Below are positions 1 to 7,795 of a DNA stretch of 36,702 nt, piece after piece. This stretch comes from Terriglobia bacterium (GTDB lineage Bacteria > Acidobacteriota > Terriglobia > Terriglobales > Acidobacteriaceae). Both the position numbers and the translations under genes were made by a program. Below the pieces are notes generated by a model. That model searched no databases. It was not told where the DNA came from and saw only the letters and a program-made list of their open reading frames with translations. The stretch is from positions 1-36,702 of the forward strand of contig JAIQFT010000041.1 of NCBI GenBank assembly GCA_020073185.1, read 5' to 3'. Within the stretch, counting starts at the first letter, position 1; every line of letters starts with the position of its first letter.

Positions 1-189
1 CCCGCGCCGGGAAGATCGGAATCGGCCGTGCAGAAGTGGAATCTCGATGTCCCGCGCGAAAAACTTGGCGAACTCACGCAACCGAGTACGCCGCTGCCCG
101 TGCCGAAATTCAGCTACTTACACCACGGGCTGCTAGGGAGATCGGTACTATGCCTTGGAGCAGGAGCGAGCAATTTGGTTGAAAGGACT

Positions 190-813
190 CTACCTTGGGC
201 TAGGGAGGCCCAGGCGACCTGTCATCCTCACCAAGTCTGCGAAAGAGTCTGCCTGCATCTTCCGCATGACGCTGGCGCGGTGAACCTTCGCCGTGATCTC
301 GCTAATCCCCATATCGGCGGCGATCTGCTTATTGAGCCGGCCGGAGACCACCGGGGGGAGGATCTCTCGTTCCCGAGGGGTCAGGGATTCAAACCGCTCC
401 TGCAGGGCTGCAAGTTCCGACTCTTGCTGGTGTCTGAGGCGGTCGCGTTCCAGTGCGAGCTGGATCGCATCCAGCAGTTCTTGATCGCGGAATGGTTTGG
501 TCAGGAATTCGACGGCTCCCGCCTTCATCGCCCGGACCGACATTGGGATATCGCCGTGCCCTGTGATAAAGATGATCGGAATGCGAATGTTAGCGTCAGC
601 CAACCGGCGCTGGAAGTCGAGCCCGCTTATGCCGGGCAATCTGATATCGAGGACCAGGCATCCCGGCGCATTCGGTCGCTGCCTCTGCGGAAAATCCTGT
701 GCCGACCCGAAGAGTTCGACGTGCAGACCCACCGAGCGGATGAGACTCTTGAGTGCATCGCGGATCGATGCGTCGTCGTCGATGACGTACACGACGGGTG
801 GAGGCTCGCTCAT
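190..813 (-). CDS. FixJ-family two-component response regulator
   Basis: A 207-residue cytoplasmic response regulator with a complete FixJ layout. The receiver spans about residues 5-120, with acidic pocket D12-D14, phospho-acceptor D56 in LVLDIRLPG, T84 and K106 in the LTKPF motif. A linker helix follows, then a LuxR-type helix-turn-helix at about 142-200 (SLTPREREIL, then NKQIAADMGISEITAKVH). All residues needed for phosphorylation are present, so it should work as a phosphorylation-switched transcription activator. Its ATG overlaps the stop of the upstream histidine kinase by four bases (ATGA), so the two are translationally coupled and almost certainly partners. Target genes are not known from the sequence. 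Confidence 0.95.
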   Translation of the reverse strand: MSEPPPVVYVIDDDASIRDALKSLIRSVGLHVELFGSAQDFPQRQRPNAPGCLVLDIRLPGISGLDFQRRLADANIRIPIIFITGHGDIPMSVRAMKAGAVEFLTKPFRDQELLDAIQLALERDRLRHQQESELAALQERFESLTPREREILPPVVSGRLNKQIAADMGISEITAKVHRASVMRKMQADSFADLVRMTGRLGLPSPR

Positions 814-1487
814 GCCGCCTTCTCTGCGGCGGGAAGATTGATTGTAAATACTGTGCCATGCGGCGAGAAGGGCGCAACCGACAAATGGCCGCCATGTGTC
901 TCAACAATGGAGCGGCTGATCGGGAGGCCGACTCCGATCCCGCCGACCTTGGTGGTGACGAATGGCTCAAAGATGCGCGGAACCTGGTCCAGGTCGACTC
1001 CTTTTCCAGAATCGCACACCTGGATCAGCACACATTCGTGGCCGCTGGACGACCTGATAAGCAACGCCCGCTCCCGGGCGTCGATTGTATTCATCGCATC
1101 AATGGCGTTCAGGATCAGATTCAGCAACACCTGCTGCAACTGAATGCGATCGCCCGTAACCGTAAGAAGATCAGCCGCCAGCTCTGTGCGAACCGTGACT
1201 CCGCCCCTGGCCAGCTCGCTGCTGGTGAGCGCCAAACTCTGTCGGATGACTTCATTCATGTCCAGATGCTTCATCTCCGGTGCTGCCTTCGCCAGCAGTG
1301 CGCGTATTTTCTCGATGATGTCGCTGGCGCGATGCGCCTCTTGTATCGCTCTGGTGACGGCCGCTCGCGCCTTGTCCAGGTCTGGCGGTTGCATAGCCAG
1401 CCAGCGCAAGCAAGAGCTCCCATTGGTCACCACCGCCGCCAGTGGCTGATTGATCTCATGAGCGACAAAGGCCGTAAACTGATCCAT
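810..1487 (-). CDS. Histidine kinase core, N-terminal sensor missing
   Basis: A 225-residue protein holding only the catalytic core of a FixL/HWE-like sensor kinase. The H-box begins almost at the start (H10 in AHEINQPLAA), followed by a dimerisation helix pair, the N-box (N127 in NLILNAID), G1 (DSGKG, 159-163), F-box (FEPFVTTK, 173-180) and G2 (GIGVGLPI, 183-190). Relatives carry a PAS or other sensor domain before the H-box; here an in-frame TGA at 1527-1529 lies only 13 codons before the ATG. The reading frame just upstream in another phase does not form a recognisable sensor. The gene is therefore either a genuine minimal kinase or the 3' remnant of a larger one. It is coupled to the FixJ-type regulator downstream. 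Confidence 0.9.
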   Translation of the reverse strand: MDQFTAFVAHEINQPLAAVVTNGSSCLRWLAMQPPDLDKARAAVTRAIQEAHRASDIIEKIRALLAKAAPEMKHLDMNEVIRQSLALTSSELARGGVTVRTELAADLLTVTGDRIQLQQVLLNLILNAIDAMNTIDARERALLIRSSSGHECVLIQVCDSGKGVDLDQVPRIFEPFVTTKVGGIGVGLPISRSIVETHGGHLSVAPFSPHGTVFTINLPAAEKAA

Positions 1488-2057
1488 GGTTGCGATGCGA
1501 CCTCTCCGTTGCGAACTCGGATCGTTTCATCTCCGGTAACGCTATGGCTTCTAACTGTTCGCCTTTAATGTCCCATAGAGTTTCCAGTTGGCTGTGCGCC
1601 ATTTTCCGCCAACCCCCGATTCCCCCCACTCTTGTCCACTTGTTCCGAAACTAGAACAGAAAAGAGTCCGGTCAACAGAGATGGCCTGCAACCGCTACGA
1701 AGGCGGACGACACGATGCCGATGGCGAGCGAAAGAATTACCCCATGCCAGCCACAGCCTACCGGGTCGTTGTGTACAACGCGTCCCAGCTAGCGGAGGCG
1801 ATTTTTAGCAGCTGGGTACGCTCCCAGGAATGCGCGCAATTCCGCGCGCGGACTCTCAATATCGCCTGCTACAAGGACACGAATCCCCCCGCTGCCAGGC
1901 TCTTGAGTCCCCCAATGACATTGGAACCATTTTGGCACAGGACGCCGGTCGCGTCTGCCAGCCAGATTGTGGATGCCGCTGTCAGGAAATCCCGGTACAA
2001 CAACGCGTCAGGGAATGCATGACCATCCCGTCCCGTCGACCCGGATTTCTGCTGGCC
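1488..2057. other. Intergenic stretch with one palindrome, no supported gene
   Basis: These 570 bases separate the truncated kinase from the next regulator, both on the minus strand. The plus-strand open frame across it has no recognisable motif. On the minus strand at about 1789-1884 a short frame reads like the first strand and helix of a receiver (IRVLVAGD, then ELRAFL) and stops at a TAG; it lacks a start codon and could be a decayed receiver or chance. The palindrome at 1641-1658 is described separately. Confidence 0.5.
1641..1658. promoter_or_regulatory. Palindrome copy A upstream of truncated kinase
   Basis: The sequence TGTTCCGAAACTAGAACA is a dyad (TGTTC, eight bases, GAACA) about 155 bp before the kinase start. 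It matches the copy at 2880 at 16 of 18 positions and the reverse complement of the copy at 32483 at 15 of 18. Its place in a promoter region and its recurrence suggest an operator; the binding protein is not known. Confidence 0.6.
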
Positions 2058-2753
2058 TCAAGAGTCGTTTTCGCGATTGTGGGTCTTCAGGATTCCACGG
2101 CTTAACGCATAGCGGATGAATTCCGGACGCGAGTGCAGGTCCAGTTTCTCGGCAAATCGGGAACGATACGTTTCCACTGTGGCCGGGGAAATGCCCAACT
2201 TGACTGCGATTTCTTTATGCCCGTGGCCATGCACCATCAAGTGCAGGACTTCTTCTTCTCGCCGGCTTAACACGCCATGGTGTGGGCGGCCTTGGTCGCC
2301 GACGAGAGCGGCGACGACTTCATCGCTGATGTCCGCGCAAATGTACTTGCGTCCTGCAGCGGCCCGCCGAATCGCCGCCGTCAGCGTGGCTACGGACGCG
2401 GTGTCGAGCACGCGCGCCGAGCCGCCTGCCGCAAAGAACTCGCGCACAGACTCGGCGTGCTTGTGCCGCGACAGGAGCACCACCGCGGGGTTGTTCGCCA
2501 CACTCACCAATGTCTTAACCAACAGTACGTGACGTGGCTGAGGATCCGTAACGCTCATCAGAACCAGGTCTGGTTCCAGCTTTCGCGCTGTTTCCACTAA
2601 GTCTTCCATGCGCACGGCTCCTACAACGGAGACGTCTTTGATCTTACTGAGCATCGCTTGCAGTGCGGTCCGAATGATCAATGCCTCTTCGCCGAGCAAC
2701 ACTGTGATTCGTTTGCCGGCCTTGGCAGTTTCGTTCTTGTCTTCATTGGACAT
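2058..2753 (-). CDS. LuxR/NarL-family regulator with degenerate receiver
   Basis: A 231-residue protein with a NarL-like two-domain layout. The N-terminal domain (about 15-135) has the receiver fold pattern, but the phospho-acceptor Asp is replaced by S67 (LVLMSVTDP), the usual acidic pair is E22-E23, and the conserved switch Lys is D117 (RVLDTAS). The C-terminal LuxR helix-turn-helix (about 161-225: LSRREEEVLHLM, HKEIAVKLGISPATVETY) looks intact. It therefore probably binds DNA without phosphorylation, as known for atypical pseudo-receiver regulators; the signal could be a ligand, a partner protein or protein level. Two copies of the recurrent palindrome lie upstream of its start, which fits autoregulation (inference). 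Confidence 0.9.
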   Translation of the reverse strand: MSNEDKNETAKAGKRITVLLGEEALIIRTALQAMLSKIKDVSVVGAVRMEDLVETARKLEPDLVLMSVTDPQPRHVLLVKTLVSVANNPAVVLLSRHKHAESVREFFAAGGSARVLDTASVATLTAAIRRAAAGRKYICADISDEVVAALVGDQGRPHHGVLSRREEEVLHLMVHGHGHKEIAVKLGISPATVETYRSRFAEKLDLHSRPEFIRYALSRGILKTHNRENDS

Positions 2754-2879
2754 CTTTACTCACCCTTCAGCGCGTCGGCATAAGCGCCTCCGACGGGGCA
2801 TGCTGTGGTATCGATCGAGCAGTACTGATGTCCAAGATTATCGCCCGCGATTCTGCGAGGAAGTCCTCACAGACGATCT

Positions 2880-2897
2880 TGTTCCGAAAATAGAACC
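2880..2897. promoter_or_regulatory. Palindrome copy B upstream of pseudo-receiver regulator
   Basis: TGTTCCGAAAATAGAACC, the closest relative of copy A (16/18 identical), lies about 127-144 bp before the start of the LuxR-type regulator. It has the same TGTTC-N8-GAAC spacing as the other copies. Confidence 0.6.
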
Positions 2898-2965
2898 AAT
2901 CACTTACTAGCGTGCGCAGTATGCGCCGAATCTTTACAGCCTACCTAAGTATTACTTGCGGCTGT

Positions 2966-2982
2966 AGTTCCGTTTCGGAACT
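2966..2982. promoter_or_regulatory. Palindrome copy C upstream of pseudo-receiver regulator
   Basis: AGTTCCGTTTCGGAACT is a perfect 17-bp palindrome around a central T. On the reverse strand it reads AGTTCCGAAACGGAACT, sharing the GTTCCGAAA core with copies A, B and D, but the arm spacing is one base shorter. It sits about 85 bp upstream of copy B, as expected for a tandem operator. Confidence 0.55.
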
Positions 2983-3131
2983 GGTGTCCAAAATTGGGTT
3001 GCGCTATGCCTCTAACGTTGGCACTGGGCTCCGATATGGTCTCGGCAGGAATACTACTGCTCGCCGCCATACTCTTGCGCTCCCGCGTCTCCAGCGCCCG
3101 GGATGGGGCAATCGCCAAGCGAAAATCTTTA

Positions 3132-4235
3132 TCACTGGCCACTAACCACTGCTCCGTCTCCTGCACGTAAGTTTATGATTCCATTAGAGGCAGGGGGGCC
3201 GTCCAAAGTTTGCCGGAGAGTAATATTGCGGAAGAACTCGATGATCTGCCGCTCCGCCCAACGCCCGTCGCAGCCATTCGCTTTTTCGATGAACGCGCAA
3301 TGGCCGCCGTGCTTGGTTTCGATGAAGCGCACGTTCCAATTCGCCCGCAGCGCCGCCCGCGTCTCCGGCAGGATGAGCACAAACGGATCGTCCTCGGAGT
3401 GGATGACCAGCGTCGGCACGGCGATCTTCGGCACCAGCGGCGACGCGCTCGCCCGCGCGTAGTAATCGGCGGCGTTCGCGAAGCCGCAGTAGCGTGCCGT
3501 GACTTCGTCATCGAAGTCGCGCAAGCTGCGCAGCGCGCGCCAGCCGGGACGTTGAAAAATTTCCGGAAACAGCTGCGCCTTGCGTCCCATGCTGCACCAC
3601 AGCGAAAGCAGAAAGCGCCACTCGTAGATGCGGTTCGACGCACGATGCAGTTCGGCGGCGCTCGCCGCCAGGTCCATGCCCGGACAAACCGCGGCGAAGG
3701 CCTCAACTTCGCGCGGCGCGGCGCTTCCCCATTCGCCGGCCAGTTTGAGCACCAGGTTGCCGCCCATGGAGAATCCGGCGATCGCCACCTGCGGCAATCG
3801 GTCTCTCGTGATCAGCTCGTTCACCACCGCGCCGACGTCGCCGGAGAGGCCGGAATGGTAGAGCGTGGGCGCCAGCCCCTCGGTGCCGCCGCAGTTGCGC
3901 AGGTTCATGCGGACCACGTTCATGCCCGCGGCCCAGGCTTTGCTTCCGGTTCCGATGACGTAGGAAGACTCGCTGGAGCCTTCCAGTCCATGCACAATGA
4001 CAATTGTCACCGCCGCGCTGCGCTCCTGCTGCCAGTGGCAATCGCAGCGCACCTGCACGCCCTCATCGACGGTGAACAAGCGGCCCTCGGCCGCGGGCAG
4101 CAGATTTCGCCGCGGCAGGAAATGCCCGGCGAGCGTCTGGAGGTGGCCGCCGCGCAGCCCGCGGCGCGGCACGAAGGCCTCGCTCACGCGCGTTGCCGGC
4201 GGAGTTCCGGCGTTGCTGGTTTCTTGCGTGGACAC
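3132..4235 (-). CDS. YheT-type alpha/beta hydrolase
   Basis: A 367-residue serine hydrolase of the YheT/ABHD1-3 group. The family hallmarks are present: N-terminal RGGHLQTL (28-35), an oxyanion region HGLEGSSES (82-90), nucleophile S156 in GFSMGGN, acid D282 or D283 in HSEDDPF and H312 in HGGHCAF, completing the triad. Members act as esterases on lipid-like substrates; the physiological substrate here is not known. There is no signal peptide, so it is probably cytosolic or membrane-attached. The reading frame ends with a tail of about 25 residues beyond the usual C-terminus. It is transcribed divergently from the zinc-ribbon gene at 4300, with only about 65 bp between the starts. Confidence 0.92.
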   Translation of the reverse strand: MSTQETSNAGTPPATRVSEAFVPRRGLRGGHLQTLAGHFLPRRNLLPAAEGRLFTVDEGVQVRCDCHWQQERSAAVTIVIVHGLEGSSESSYVIGTGSKAWAAGMNVVRMNLRNCGGTEGLAPTLYHSGLSGDVGAVVNELITRDRLPQVAIAGFSMGGNLVLKLAGEWGSAAPREVEAFAAVCPGMDLAASAAELHRASNRIYEWRFLLSLWCSMGRKAQLFPEIFQRPGWRALRSLRDFDDEVTARYCGFANAADYYARASASPLVPKIAVPTLVIHSEDDPFVLILPETRAALRANWNVRFIETKHGGHCAFIEKANGCDGRWAERQIIEFFRNITLRQTLDGPPASNGIINLRAGDGAVVSGQ

Positions 4236-4242
4236 TTATAAT
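4213..4242 (+). promoter_or_regulatory. Candidate promoter for the zinc-ribbon gene
   Basis: TTGCTG at 4213-4218 and a perfect TATAAT at 4237-4242 are 18 bp apart. Transcription would begin near 4249, leaving a leader of about 50 bases before the ATG at 4300. Confidence 0.5.
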
Positions 4243-4299
4243 TCAATGTAACGAAAGTTGAGGATTCTGCCTTTTATCTGGGACGAACCGAAAGTTACT

Positions 4300-4491
4300 A
4301 TGCCCATCTTCGAGTACATCTGCAAGGACTGCAAGAAGCCTTTCGAGGCCCTGATCATCGGCTCGCGCCAGCCGGAATGTCCGAGCTGCCATGGCCGCAA
4401 CCTGGCGCAGCAGTTTTCCGTCTTCGTTGCCGGGGCCGCGCACCCCGGCGCACCAGCGACCGCCGCCTGCGGCGCCGGGCCCTCCACTTGA
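4300..4491 (+). CDS. FmdB-like zinc-ribbon protein
   Basis: A 63-residue protein with the FmdB/CxxC zinc-ribbon signature: it begins MPIFEYICKDC, has CxxC at residues 8-11 and a second CPSC at about 27-30, followed by the usual low-complexity Ala/Gly/Pro tail. The family binds zinc and was first noted as a regulator of formamidase genes, but most members have no known role. The ATG at 4300 was chosen over an in-frame TTG at 4258 because the family starts with MPxYEY/MPIFEY, and the candidate promoter predicts transcription beginning near 4249. Confidence 0.85.
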   Translation: MPIFEYICKDCKKPFEALIIGSRQPECPSCHGRNLAQQFSVFVAGAAHPGAPATAACGAGPST

Positions 4492-4558
4492 GGGCTCTCC
4501 CGCGGGCCGGGCGCCTGCTGCATGGAATAAGCGGGGCGGGAAGCGCGAGTCCGAATAC

Positions 4559-4603
4559 GCTTCAACGTTAAACTACTCCTGAATCTTGCTTCAACGTTCA
4601 AGC
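4559..4603. promoter_or_regulatory. Repeated half-sites upstream of pirin
   Basis: GCTTCAACGTT occurs twice, at 4559-4569 and 4588-4598, 29 bp apart. The second extends to GCTTCAACGTTCAAGC, a near-perfect palindrome around AACGTT. They lie 25-70 bp before the pirin start, where a repressor or activator would act. The sequence differs from the operator in front of the MarR gene, so the same protein need not bind both. Confidence 0.45.
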
Positions 4604-4627
4604 ATCTCATGAGGCGGGAGATTGCTT

Positions 4628-5335
4628 ATGATCACCATTCGTCCCGCAGCCGAGCGCGGCCATTTCGATCACGGATGGCTGAACACCTATCACACCTTTT
4701 CCTTCGCCGATTATTACGATCCCAAGCACACCCATTTCCGCAGCCTGCGCGTGATCAACGAGGACACCGTCCAGCCAAGCGGCGGTTTCGGCACTCACCC
4801 GCACCGCGATATGGAGATCATCACCTACATCCTGCAGGGCGCGCTGGCGCACCAGGACAGCCTGGGAACCGGCTCGACCATCGTTCCCGGCGACGTGCAG
4901 CGCATGAGCGCCGGAACCGGAGTCCTGCACAGCGAGTTCAACCACTCCAAAGACGAGTTGGTGCACCTGCTGCAGATCTGGATTTTCCCCGGCGAGCGCG
5001 GGCTCAAGCCCAGCTATGAGCAGAAGACCTTTCCGGCGCAGCAGAAGCTGAACCGCCTGCTTCTGGTCGCGTCACCTGACGCCAGCGATGGTTCGGTGAC
5101 CATTCATTCGGATGCGCGGGTTTACGGCTCGCTGCTGGAGGCCGGAAAAAGCGTCAAGCACGAGCTGGCGAAAGGACGAGGCGCGTGGATCCAGGTTGTC
5201 AGCGGCGCGATCGAGGTGAATGGAAAGCGGCTCGCGGCCGGCGATGGCGCGAGCATTGAAGACGACAAGCTGCTGACAATCACGGGACGGTCGGAGTCAA
5301 AAACGTCGGAGTTTCTGCTGTTCGACCTTGCTTAA
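4628..5335 (+). CDS. Pirin family protein (bicupin, quercetinase-like)
   Basis: A 235-residue pirin of the YhhW type. The metal site of the N-terminal cupin is complete: H57 and H59 in GTHPHRDME, H101 and E103 in HSEFNHS. Conserved PGDVQRMSAGTG precedes the second pair. Family members bind iron or another divalent metal; some degrade quercetin with dioxygen and others are redox-linked modulators, so the exact activity is open. The ATG at 4628 is preferred over a TTG two codons earlier because AGGCGGGAG lies about 7 bases before it and the family begins near this residue. The gene converges on a MarR regulator, the two stops overlapping by four bases. Confidence 0.92.
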   Translation: MITIRPAAERGHFDHGWLNTYHTFSFADYYDPKHTHFRSLRVINEDTVQPSGGFGTHPHRDMEIITYILQGALAHQDSLGTGSTIVPGDVQRMSAGTGVLHSEFNHSKDELVHLLQIWIFPGERGLKPSYEQKTFPAQQKLNRLLLVASPDASDGSVTIHSDARVYGSLLEAGKSVKHELAKGRGAWIQVVSGAIEVNGKRLAAGDGASIEDDKLLTITGRSESKTSEFLLFDLA

Positions 5336-5817
5336 GTTGCCGCTGTCGGTTGTCGTGATTTCAGATTGCGCGCGGCGATGGTGGTGCCTAGTTTGCGCGC
5401 CAGCGCGGCGAGTGATTCCTGCTCCGTGGGAGTGAGAGCGGACATGGCGCCAACGATGCGTTCGACGTGTTGTGGAAACACCCGCGCAATCAGCTTTCGT
5501 CCCTTCTCCGCGATGGAAACCAGGTAATAGCGGCGATCAGCGGCCTGGCGCGTACGCGTGACCAGGCCGCGTTTCTGCAGGTTTCCCACCACCATGGTGA
5601 GGTTGCCGCTGGTCTTCAAAAGCTTGCGCGCGAGTTCTCCGAGACAGAGCGGACCGATGTGATAGAGCGCCTCCAGCACGCCGAACTGGCTGGGCGTGAG
5701 GCCGACGGAGTCCAACCGCGACATGAGGAACGAATCCACGGTGTCGGCGGCGCGCAGGAGCTTGACGTAAGCGTCGAGGGCGCGTTCCTCCCTAGCGGTG
5801 CCGTGGAAGTGTTTCAT
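5332..5817 (-). CDS. MarR-family transcriptional regulator
   Basis: A 161-residue winged-helix regulator. Typical MarR elements are seen: an N-terminal dimerisation helix, LTPSQFGVLEALYHIGP, the recognition region LARKLLKTSGNLTMVVGNLQKRGLV, and the wing with RQAADRRYYLVSIAEKGRKL. Such proteins repress genes for stress or aromatic-compound responses and are released by ligands or thiol oxidation. No Cys is placed like the OhrR sensor Cys; the single Cys (in LCLGELARK) is at another position. A strong inverted repeat 22 bp upstream of its start suggests autorepression. The convergent pirin gene is a plausible target, since MarR-pirin pairs recur in bacteria. Confidence 0.92.
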   Translation of the reverse strand: MKHFHGTAREERALDAYVKLLRAADTVDSFLMSRLDSVGLTPSQFGVLEALYHIGPLCLGELARKLLKTSGNLTMVVGNLQKRGLVTRTRQAADRRYYLVSIAEKGRKLIARVFPQHVERIVGAMSALTPTEQESLAALARKLGTTIAARNLKSRQPTAAT

Positions 5818-5839
5818 CGGAGCTTCAGTTTCAGCAGCG

Positions 5840-5859
5840 ATGGTTCGATATTAAACCAT
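5840..5859. promoter_or_regulatory. Probable MarR operator
   Basis: ATGGTTCGATATTAAACCAT contains perfect 6-bp arms (ATGGTT/AACCAT) around an AT-rich 8-bp centre, 22 bp upstream of the MarR start. Size, symmetry and location fit the 16-20 bp palindromes that MarR proteins use for autorepression. Confidence 0.65.
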
Positions 5860-5972
5860 TGTGGCAAGTTTCGAAATGCACGGAGCTACCCCGGCGCAGT
5901 GATACCACATCCTTTCCCGCAGGCCTGAGCTGCACACCCGCGGCACCGGATCCAGGAAATTGGAAAGCTGCC

Positions 5973-6839
5973 CTAGCGTCGGTCGTGGAAGACGGCTTCG
6001 CGTTCATGCAGCGGAATTGGGGCAATGCGCCAGATGAACTGGCGGACGAGGAACATGGCCAGCAGAACGCCGCCAAAGGTACACACGATGGTCGCGCCGG
6101 TAGGAAGATCGAGCCAGACGGAAAAATAGCAACCGAGGGCGGAGACGAGCGTGCCCATGGTCCAGCCGATGGCGAGGCGCGGGCCGATTTTGTCAGCGAA
6201 GAGCATGGCGCCAACCGACGGCACGATGAGATAGCAGAAGACCAGCAGCACACCGGCAATCGCCACCGAGGAGGTGACGACGAAGCCGAACGAGGCGTAG
6301 AAAAGAAAGTCCCACAGGCCGATGGAGATGCCGGACTGTTCGGCGAGCTTCGGGTTGGTGGAGATGAGGAGGAACTTGCGGCGAAAGATGTAGTGAAACA
6401 GGCCAATGCCACCATACAGGGCCGCGGTTTTCGCCACTTCGTGTCCGGAGACGGCGAGGATGTTGCCGACGAGCATGTCCTTGAGGTGCTCGGTTTCGCC
6501 GGTGGCCTTGCTCATGGCGAGGATGGCGGCGGCGGAGGCAACGGCGTAGGTAATGCCGATGAAGGCTTCCAGGGGAATGCGTCCGCGGTGGGCACGCACC
6601 AGGGCGAAGATGCCGGCGCCGAGGAAAGTGAAGACAAGGCTGATCCAGTAGGCGGCGGCGCCGTGCGGATCCATGCCGGCGAGGATGGCGGTGGTGGCAC
6701 CGAGGGCGGCGATCTGGGCGAGCGCGAGGTCAACAAAGATGACGCCGCGCTCCACCACGTGCACGCCGAGGTAGGCGTGAATGCCCGTCAGGATCAGGCT
6801 GGCAAGGAACGGCAAGATGAGAAACGAAAGCAGCAACAT
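5973..6839 (-). CDS. Metal ABC transporter permease (ZnuB/MntB family)
   Basis: A 288-residue integral membrane protein with about eight hydrophobic segments, of the ABC-3 permease family that moves zinc or manganese across the inner membrane. Family features include HVVERGVIFVDLALAQIAALG near residues 28-48 and GMDPHGAAAYW in the next loop. It is the last gene of a four-gene minus-strand unit; the ZnuA-like gene ends 23 bp upstream. A ZnuC-type ATPase, normally encoded beside these genes, is absent here and must be supplied from elsewhere. The metal cannot be fixed from the permease alone. Confidence 0.92.
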   Translation of the reverse strand: MLLLSFLILPFLASLILTGIHAYLGVHVVERGVIFVDLALAQIAALGATTAILAGMDPHGAAAYWISLVFTFLGAGIFALVRAHRGRIPLEAFIGITYAVASAAAILAMSKATGETEHLKDMLVGNILAVSGHEVAKTAALYGGIGLFHYIFRRKFLLISTNPKLAEQSGISIGLWDFLFYASFGFVVTSSVAIAGVLLVFCYLIVPSVGAMLFADKIGPRLAIGWTMGTLVSALGCYFSVWLDLPTGATIVCTFGGVLLAMFLVRQFIWRIAPIPLHEREAVFHDRR

Positions 6840-6862
6840 TTATGTTTCCACCTGTACGGCGT

Positions 6863-7786
6863 CTATTTTGTCGCGTTGAAGGCCTTGGTCAGCAACCCAA
6901 TATCGTAATCGAACAGCTTGAAATAGTCGGTCACTTGCTTCTCGCCGCCGACCGACGGCAGCAGCACCAGCACCTGCGCACCGGTTTCGCGGCCGATGCT
7001 GTTGGGAGTTTTAAGGTCGAAATACGGCTCGATGAGCATCACCTTGACATTGTCGCGCCGCATCATCTGGATGATATCGATGGTGTGCTGCGGGGTGGGC
7101 GGAATGCCGGGCCGCGGTTCGATGTATCCCATGACGTTGAGACCGAATCGCTTGGAAAAATTGGTCCAGGAGTTGTGATAGGTGACGACCTTGCGTCCGC
7201 GGAAGGGTTTCATCTGTTCGTCCCAGTTTTTCTCGGCGGCGGCGAGGCGCTTGTCGAAGTCGGCGAAGCGCTGCTGGAAGTAGCTGCTGTCCTGCGGGTC
7301 GAGCTCACCGAGCTTGGCGGCGATGCCCTTGGCGACGCGACGGCCGTTGTCGGGATCGAGCCAGTAGTGCGGGTTGCCGAGGGGATGGACATCGCCCATG
7401 GCGCGCGTGATCTGGCCGGTGGGGATCTCGAGGATTTCGGCAAACTGCGAGGCGTCAAGGTAGCCGGGCGCCCCGACCTGCACGCGTGCATTGCCGCATT
7501 GCGTGATCAGCGGCGGAAGCCAGCCAATTTCAAGCTGTAATCCGACGCTGATCAGCAAGTCGGCATTGCGGAGCTTGAGCAGAAAGCTGGGCTTGGCCTC
7601 GACGAAGTGCGGGTCCTGGTATCCCTTGGCGATGGACTCCACACTGATACGGTCGCCGCCGACTTCCTGGGCCAGCGCGGCGAGATCGGTGGTCGAGGTG
7701 ACTACGTTGAGCTTCTTGGCGGACGCAAGCGGCGCGGCCAGCAAGGCCAGCGTCAACAGCGCGAACATCGTTCCAACAACCTTCAC
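6863..7786 (-). CDS. Zinc/manganese-binding periplasmic protein (ZnuA-like)
   Basis: A 307-residue cluster A-I solute-binding protein with a signal peptide (about residues 1-23, ending ASA). Candidate ligands are H60 in the DPHF motif, H134 and H140 (HPLGNPHYW) and H204 in TYHNSW; IEP motifs follow at 222 and 252. The central His-rich loop typical of many zinc-specific ZnuA proteins is very short here, so manganese cannot be excluded. It starts only nine bases after the stop of the outer-membrane barrel gene and precedes the permease, consistent with one operon carrying metal from outer membrane to cytoplasm. Confidence 0.92.
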   Translation of the reverse strand: MKVVGTMFALLTLALLAAPLASAKKLNVVTSTTDLAALAQEVGGDRISVESIAKGYQDPHFVEAKPSFLLKLRNADLLISVGLQLEIGWLPPLITQCGNARVQVGAPGYLDASQFAEILEIPTGQITRAMGDVHPLGNPHYWLDPDNGRRVAKGIAAKLGELDPQDSSYFQQRFADFDKRLAAAEKNWDEQMKPFRGRKVVTYHNSWTNFSKRFGLNVMGYIEPRPGIPPTPQHTIDIIQMMRRDNVKVMLIEPYFDLKTPNSIGRETGAQVLVLLPSVGGEKQVTDYFKLFDYDIGLLTKAFNATK

Positions 7787-7795
7787 ACATTCCTC

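Larger units (their letters stand above)
2754..3131. other. Regulatory intergenic region upstream of the pseudo-receiver gene
   Basis: This 378-bp gap lies between the start of the LuxR-type regulator and the stop of the YheT-like hydrolase gene, both on the minus strand. I see no gene in it. Its notable content is the pair of palindromes at 2880-2897 and 2966-2982, centred about 85 bp apart. Confidence 0.6.

Noticed and set aside
28-1143. Plus-strand open frame of 371 codons at the left edge
   Set aside because: It is antisense to the response regulator and kinase, which carry full motif sets. Bases 1-189 themselves show no gene I can support.
1928-1940. TTTTGGCACAG as a sigma-54 -24 element
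   Set aside because: No GC/TTGC element follows at -12 with correct spacing here or at 11680, so a sigma-54 promoter is not supported.
5859-6908. Plus-strand open frame of 349 codons rich in Gly, Glu and Asp
   Set aside because: It is a shadow of the ZnuB-like permease; the composition is typical of antisense to a hydrophobic membrane protein.
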